Shown: piece after piece, positions 60,611 to 64,000 of the stretch | Position numbering within the stretch: the first letter of the stretch is position 1 | Layout of the letters: each line of letters opens with the position of its first letter | NCBI RefSeq assembly: GCF_017356245.1 | Contig: NZ_JAFMZZ010000001.1 | Span: forward strand, 2,963,943-3,027,942 | DNA length: 64,000 nucleotides | Direction: 5' to 3' | Origin: Bordetella petrii | GTDB taxonomy: Bacteria; Pseudomonadota; Gammaproteobacteria; Burkholderiales; Burkholderiaceae_B | Notes under the pieces: model-generated | Told to the model about the DNA's origin: nothing | The model's database searches: none | Seen by the model: the letters and a program-made list of their open reading frames with translations, nothing else | Program-made: the position numbers and the translations under genes

Positions 60611-60973
60611 ATGCCCCGTGAAACCTACTCCGCCCTTCAGGCAAAAATAGAAAAAGAAATCAACAAATTGCAAAAGAAGGCGGAAGCTCTGCAAACCAAG
60701 CGCCGCAAACCGGTTATTGCATCCATTGTGGCGTCGATGCGCGAATACAATATTACCCCCGAAGAAATCGCCGCGGCCTTCGGCGGCGCGTCGAAAACGC
60801 CGCGCGCCTCGGCCGGCCGCAAGGCCGCCCCCGCCGCCAAGCGCCAGGTGGCGCCCAAGTACCGCCACCCCAAGACCGGCGAAACCTGGAGCGGCCGCGG
60901 CAAGGCGCCGCGCTGGCTTACCGCCGAAGAGGCGGAAGGCAACAGCCGCGAAACCTTCCTGATCGCCGAGTAA
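60611..60973 (+). CDS. H-NS family nucleoid protein (BpH3-like)
   Basis: 120 residues. N-terminal coiled-coil oligomerisation region (YSALQAKIEKEINKLQKKAEALQTKRR), a linker rich in Ala/Lys, and the H-NS C-terminal DNA-binding motif at 83-103 (KYRHPKTGETWSGRGKAPRWL, with GRGKAPRW contacting the minor groove). It silences AT-rich DNA. The ATG follows AGGACTCACC, with AGGA as ribosome site. The 164 bases upstream are unusually AT-rich for this genome, which would allow binding to its own promoter. Confidence 0.94.
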   Translation: MPRETYSALQAKIEKEINKLQKKAEALQTKRRKPVIASIVASMREYNITPEEIAAAFGGASKTPRASAGRKAAPAAKRQVAPKYRHPKTGETWSGRGKAPRWLTAEEAEGNSRETFLIAE

Positions 60974-61069
60974 ATCAGGCCCGGGCCGGCGCCGGGCTAT
61001 TCGGCCCGGCATTATCCGTGGCGCCGGCCCGCGCTGAAAACCGCCGCCTTATACCAGCCGCCTGGCCGC

Positions 61070-61714
61070 TCAGCGGTCAAGCGGATATTCGACTTCGCGT
61101 TCCGAGCCATTATTGCCCGGGAAATTATCGAATATCGCGCGCACCAGATACGGCATGGTCCGTACCAGGTCTTCGCGGCCCGTAACAATATAGGCGGTGG
61201 CCCGATATACCTCGGCGCCATTGCGCGCCGTATCGTGGATTTCCACACTGAGGCGGTTGCGGTACGCCACGGTGGGCACGTCGACCCAGTCGGGGCCCCA
61301 ATAACCCATGCCGCCGCCCCACCAGCGCGGCCCGTAAAAACCGCCGTAGCCGCCATAAAAATACGGATCATAGGCGCGGCGCACCATGACCTGGGTCTGT
61401 TCGGCCCCGTACTTGAATGAAACCTTGAAACGCGCCGGCTTGCCCGCCGGGGCCTCGACCAGCCCGGTGGGCCCGATTCCGGCGCGCATGGTGTCCTGGT
61501 AGGCCTGGTATTCCAGGTTGTCGGCCTGGCCGGGGTCGGCGTCGACGAAGCGGTAGGTCTGGCCGACCACGTCGGCGGGCCATTGCTGGAACGACGTGAC
61601 GCGGGCCTCTACGGTGGGCGTGGCGCAGCCCGTCAGCAACCCGGCCGACAACGCGACTGCCAGGCCGGCCCATCGCCAAAAGCCGGGCCACATTCTGGAT
61701 TGGGACATAAGCAT
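61070..61714 (-). CDS. DUF4136 lipoprotein
   Basis: 214 residues. Lipoprotein signal (WPGFWRWAGLAVALSAGLLTGC, lipobox LTGC) and the DUF4136 fold (VTSFQQWPADVVGQTYRFVD; LEYQAYQDTMRAGIGPTGL; RLSVEIHDTARNGAEVYRATAYIVTG). A Gly/Tyr/Trp-rich insert (YDPYFYGGYGGFYGPRWWGG) lies in the middle. An outer-membrane-anchored protein of unknown function. The start could be the first ATG (61714) or the one two codons later. Confidence 0.86.
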   Translation of the reverse strand: MLMSQSRMWPGFWRWAGLAVALSAGLLTGCATPTVEARVTSFQQWPADVVGQTYRFVDADPGQADNLEYQAYQDTMRAGIGPTGLVEAPAGKPARFKVSFKYGAEQTQVMVRRAYDPYFYGGYGGFYGPRWWGGGMGYWGPDWVDVPTVAYRNRLSVEIHDTARNGAEVYRATAYIVTGREDLVRTMPYLVRAIFDNFPGNNGSEREVEYPLDR

Positions 61715-61848
61715 CTCCGATGGGCGCCATCATACGTAGATTTCGACCATGCCGGTGAATGAAAGTTTTCAACCGGATATTTCTTCCCATATATGGCCGG
61801 CGGGGTCCTACTACAATACGTCATTGCCCATTCTGAATTGATCCCCGC

Positions 61849-64000
61849 ATGCGCACCGAAACGCCTGTAACCGTATATCGCAAGGATTATCAGCCCTATC
61901 CTTATGCCATTCCGGAAGTCGCGCTGGCGTTCGACCTGGACCCGGAATCCACGCAGGTACACAGCACGCTGCGCATCGAACGCAAGCCCGACGCGCCCGC
62001 CGACGCGCCGCTGGTGCTGGACGGCACCGAACTGGAGCTGGTGTCCCTGCAGGTGGACGGCCAGCCCTGGCCGGCCGGCCGCTATACGCTGGACGATAGC
62101 GCCCTGACGCTGTCCGGGCTGCCAGCCGGCGCCACGATCGACATCGTCAGCCGCTGCCGGCCCAGCGCCAATTCCACCCTGATGGGCCTGTATGTATCGG
62201 GCGGCAATTTCTTCACCCAATGCGAGGCCGAGGGCTTCCGGCGCATTACCTGGTTTGCCGACCGGCCCGACGTCATGTCGCGCTACCGTGTCACGCTGCG
62301 CGCCACGCCCGACTACCCGGTGCTGCTGTCCAATGGCAACCTGCTGGCCACGCGCGCCCTGCCCGATGGCCGCCAGGAAGCGCAATGGGAAGATCCGTTC
62401 CCCAAGCCCTGCTACCTGTTCGCGCTGGTGGCCGGGCGCCTGACCCACCGCGAAACCACGGTGCAGACCGCCAGCGGCCGCCCCGTGCTGCTGCAGGTGT
62501 ACAGCGACCCCGGTTCGGAAGACCGCACCGAATGGGCGCTGCAATCGCTGGCGCGGGCGCTGCGCTGGGACGAGGCCCGCTTCGGCCTGGAACTCGACCT
62601 GGACCGCTTCATGGTGGTGGCGGTGCGCGACTTCAACATGGGGGCCATGGAAAACAAGGGCCTCAACATCTTCAATGCCGCCTATGTGCTGGCCGACCCG
62701 CACACCGCCACCGACGCCAACTACGAAGGCATCGAGGCCGTGATCGGGCATGAATACTTCCACAACTGGACCGGCAATCGCGTCACCTGCCGCGACTGGT
62801 TCCAGCTCAGCCTGAAAGAAGGCCTGACCGTCTTCCGCGACCAGGAATTCACCGCCGACATGATGGCCCGCGACCTCGACGCCGCGGCGGCCGCCAGCGC
62901 CCGCGCCGTCAAGCGCATCGACGATGTGGTCACCCTGCGGGCGGCGCAGTATCCGGAAGACGCCGGTCCCATGGCCCACCCGATACGCCCCGAAAGCTAC
63001 CAGGAAATCGGCAATTTCTATACCGCCACGGTGTACGAGAAAGGCGCCGAGGTGATCCGCATGCAGCATACCCTGTTGGGCGCGCAAGGCTTCCGCGCCG
63101 GCATGGACGAGTATTTCCGGCGCCACGACGGCCAGGCCGTGACCTGCGACGATTTCGTGGCCGCCATGGAATCGGTGTACGCGCGCCAGCATCCCGGCCG
63201 CGACCTCTCGGTGTTCCGCCGCTGGTACCGCCAGGCCGGCACGCCGCGCGTGGCCGTGACGCTGGACTACGACGCAGCGTCCAGGCAGTGCATCGTCACG
63301 CTGTCTCAGCGCTGCCCGCCGGTGGGCGTGGAAAAACGCGCCGGCGACGGCTACGTGAAGGCGCCGCTGCATATTCCTTTTGCCCTCGGCCTGCTCGACC
63401 CGCAAGGCCGCGCGCTGCCGCTGCACCTGGCCGGCGGCGCGCCGCAAGATACCGCGCTGCTTGAGCTCACCCAGGAAACCCAGCAATGGGTGTTCCACGA
63501 CATCCCGGCCCAGCCGGTGCCGTCGCTGCTGCGCGGCTTTTCCGCGCCGGTGATCGTCGAATACAACTGGAGCGACGCCGAGCTGGCCCTGCTGTCGGCC
63601 CACGACAGCGACCCTTTCGCGCGCTGGGAAGCCGGCCAGGAACTGGCCACGCGCCAGATCCTGGCGCTGGCGGCGCGCCACCAGGCCGGCGCGCCCATGC
63701 AGGCCGACGCCGCCTTCATCCAGGCGTGGCGCGCCCTGCTTACCGATCCGGCGCTCGACGCGGGCTACCGCGCCCGCGCCCTGGCGCTGCCGTCGGAAAA
63801 AACCCTGGCCGAACGCATGGAAGCCATCGATCCGCCGGCCCTGGCGGCCGCGCGCGACTTCCTGCGCGCCGAACTGGGCCGCGAACTGGCGGCCGAATGG
63901 CGGGCCGCGCTCGAGGCCAACCAGACGCCCGGCCCGTACAGCCCGGCGCCCGGCCCGGCCGGCCGGCGCGCGCTGAAGAACCAGGCGCTGGGGCATCTGA
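61849..64000 (+). CDS. pepN: Aminopeptidase N, 3' end missing
   Basis: 717 codons are in the window and the frame is still open at base 64000; the family is about 870-900 residues. M1 metallopeptidase: substrate-recognition motif GAMEN at 265-269, zinc site HEYFHNWTGNR (HExxH at 301-305) with the third ligand Glu 19 residues later in LKEGLTVFRDQEF. The N-terminal beta domain (VALAFDLDPESTQVHSTLRIERK) is complete. Removes N-terminal residues from peptides in the cytoplasm. Start at the ATG with a normal N-terminus (MRTETPVTVYRKDYQPYPY). Confidence 0.96.
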   Translation, partial: MRTETPVTVYRKDYQPYPYAIPEVALAFDLDPESTQVHSTLRIERKPDAPADAPLVLDGTELELVSLQVDGQPWPAGRYTLDDSALTLSGLPAGATIDIVSRCRPSANSTLMGLYVSGGNFFTQCEAEGFRRITWFADRPDVMSRYRVTLRATPDYPVLLSNGNLLATRALPDGRQEAQWEDPFPKPCYLFALVAGRLTHRETTVQTASGRPVLLQVYSDPGSEDRTEWALQSLARALRWDEARFGLELDLDRFMVVAVRDFNMGAMENKGLNIFNAAYVLADPHTATDANYEGIEAVIGHEYFHNWTGNRVTCRDWFQLSLKEGLTVFRDQEFTADMMARDLDAAAAASARAVKRIDDVVTLRAAQYPEDAGPMAHPIRPESYQEIGNFYTATVYEKGAEVIRMQHTLLGAQGFRAGMDEYFRRHDGQAVTCDDFVAAMESVYARQHPGRDLSVFRRWYRQAGTPRVAVTLDYDAASRQCIVTLSQRCPPVGVEKRAGDGYVKAPLHIPFALGLLDPQGRALPLHLAGGAPQDTALLELTQETQQWVFHDIPAQPVPSLLRGFSAPVIVEYNWSDAELALLSAHDSDPFARWEAGQELATRQILALAARHQAGAPMQADAAFIQAWRALLTDPALDAGYRARALALPSEKTLAERMEAIDPPALAAARDFLRAELGRELAAEWRAALEANQTPGPYSPAPGPAGRRALKNQALGHL

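Noticed and set aside
61633..63996. A 787-codon open frame opposite pepN
   Set aside because: Antisense of an intact aminopeptidase N with all catalytic motifs. The long frame reflects GC-rich third positions.

Overview
The window is 64 kb of GC-rich, densely coded chromosome. Several things point to a betaproteobacterium of the Alcaligenaceae, of Bordetella or Achromobacter type: three Bug-family (TctC-like) periplasmic binding proteins, an H-NS of the short BpH3 type, a DUF3579 protein, a RegBA pair beside a cytochrome bo3 operon, and intergenic repeats. The assignment rests on gene content and style, not on a marker gene. No phage, plasmid, insertion sequence, rRNA or CRISPR array was seen; almost everything reads as core metabolism.

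Layout. 1-2.8 kb: two Bug proteins (the first cut by the window edge) and a D-2-hydroxyacid dehydrogenase. 2.9-5.8 kb: DUF3579, argF, argG. 5.8-6.6 kb: an 800-base stretch without genes that holds a large structured inverted repeat. 6.6-10.3 kb: kup and an OmpR/histidine-kinase pair. 10.4-12.8 kb: tonB-exbB-exbD behind a Fur-box-like palindrome. 12.8-19.3 kb: SelW-like protein, regB-regA, cyoABCD. 19.4-27.2 kb: tRNA-Val, HU, a PKHD hydroxylase, a PLP sulfhydrylase/lyase, rlmB, rnr, two identical tRNA-Leu(CAG) genes around a DTW-domain tRNA-modification gene, and a GNAT enzyme. 27.4-36.1 kb: AEC and ArsB-type transporters, an FMN glutamate-synthase-like protein, a phospholipase-D lipoprotein, egtD-egtB, tRNA-Met. 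36.1-41.1 kb: small unknown proteins, an AI-2E-family permease, a DUF3053 lipoprotein, cytochrome b561 and cytochrome c'. 41.1-48.3 kb: purB, GST, a TauE/SafE permease, mnmA, a LysR regulator divergent from a Bug gene, N-formylglutamate amidohydrolase. 48.4-58.1 kb: a split transhydrogenase pntAA-pntAB-pntB, glcF-glcE-glcD with a D-lactate-dehydrogenase-like gene, and a DAHP synthase with an attenuator. 58.1-64 kb: tldD, nitrilase-family amidase, H-NS, a DUF4136 lipoprotein, and pepN cut by the window edge.

The four most interesting observations are non-coding. (1) Two 157-bp elements at 5824-5980 and 6376-6532 share a core that is about 93% identical but have unrelated outer stems, each of which is still self-complementary. 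(2) The DAHP synthase gene is preceded by a short leader peptide with a Phe/Tyr codon run, an antiterminator and a perfect terminator: a textbook attenuator. (3) Two palindromes of the form GCGAC-N5-GTCGC lie between regA and cyoA and fit the spaced-repeat pattern described for RegA/PrrA sites. (4) A consensus sigma-70 promoter drives a C-rich leader of about 330 bases before a small unknown gene.
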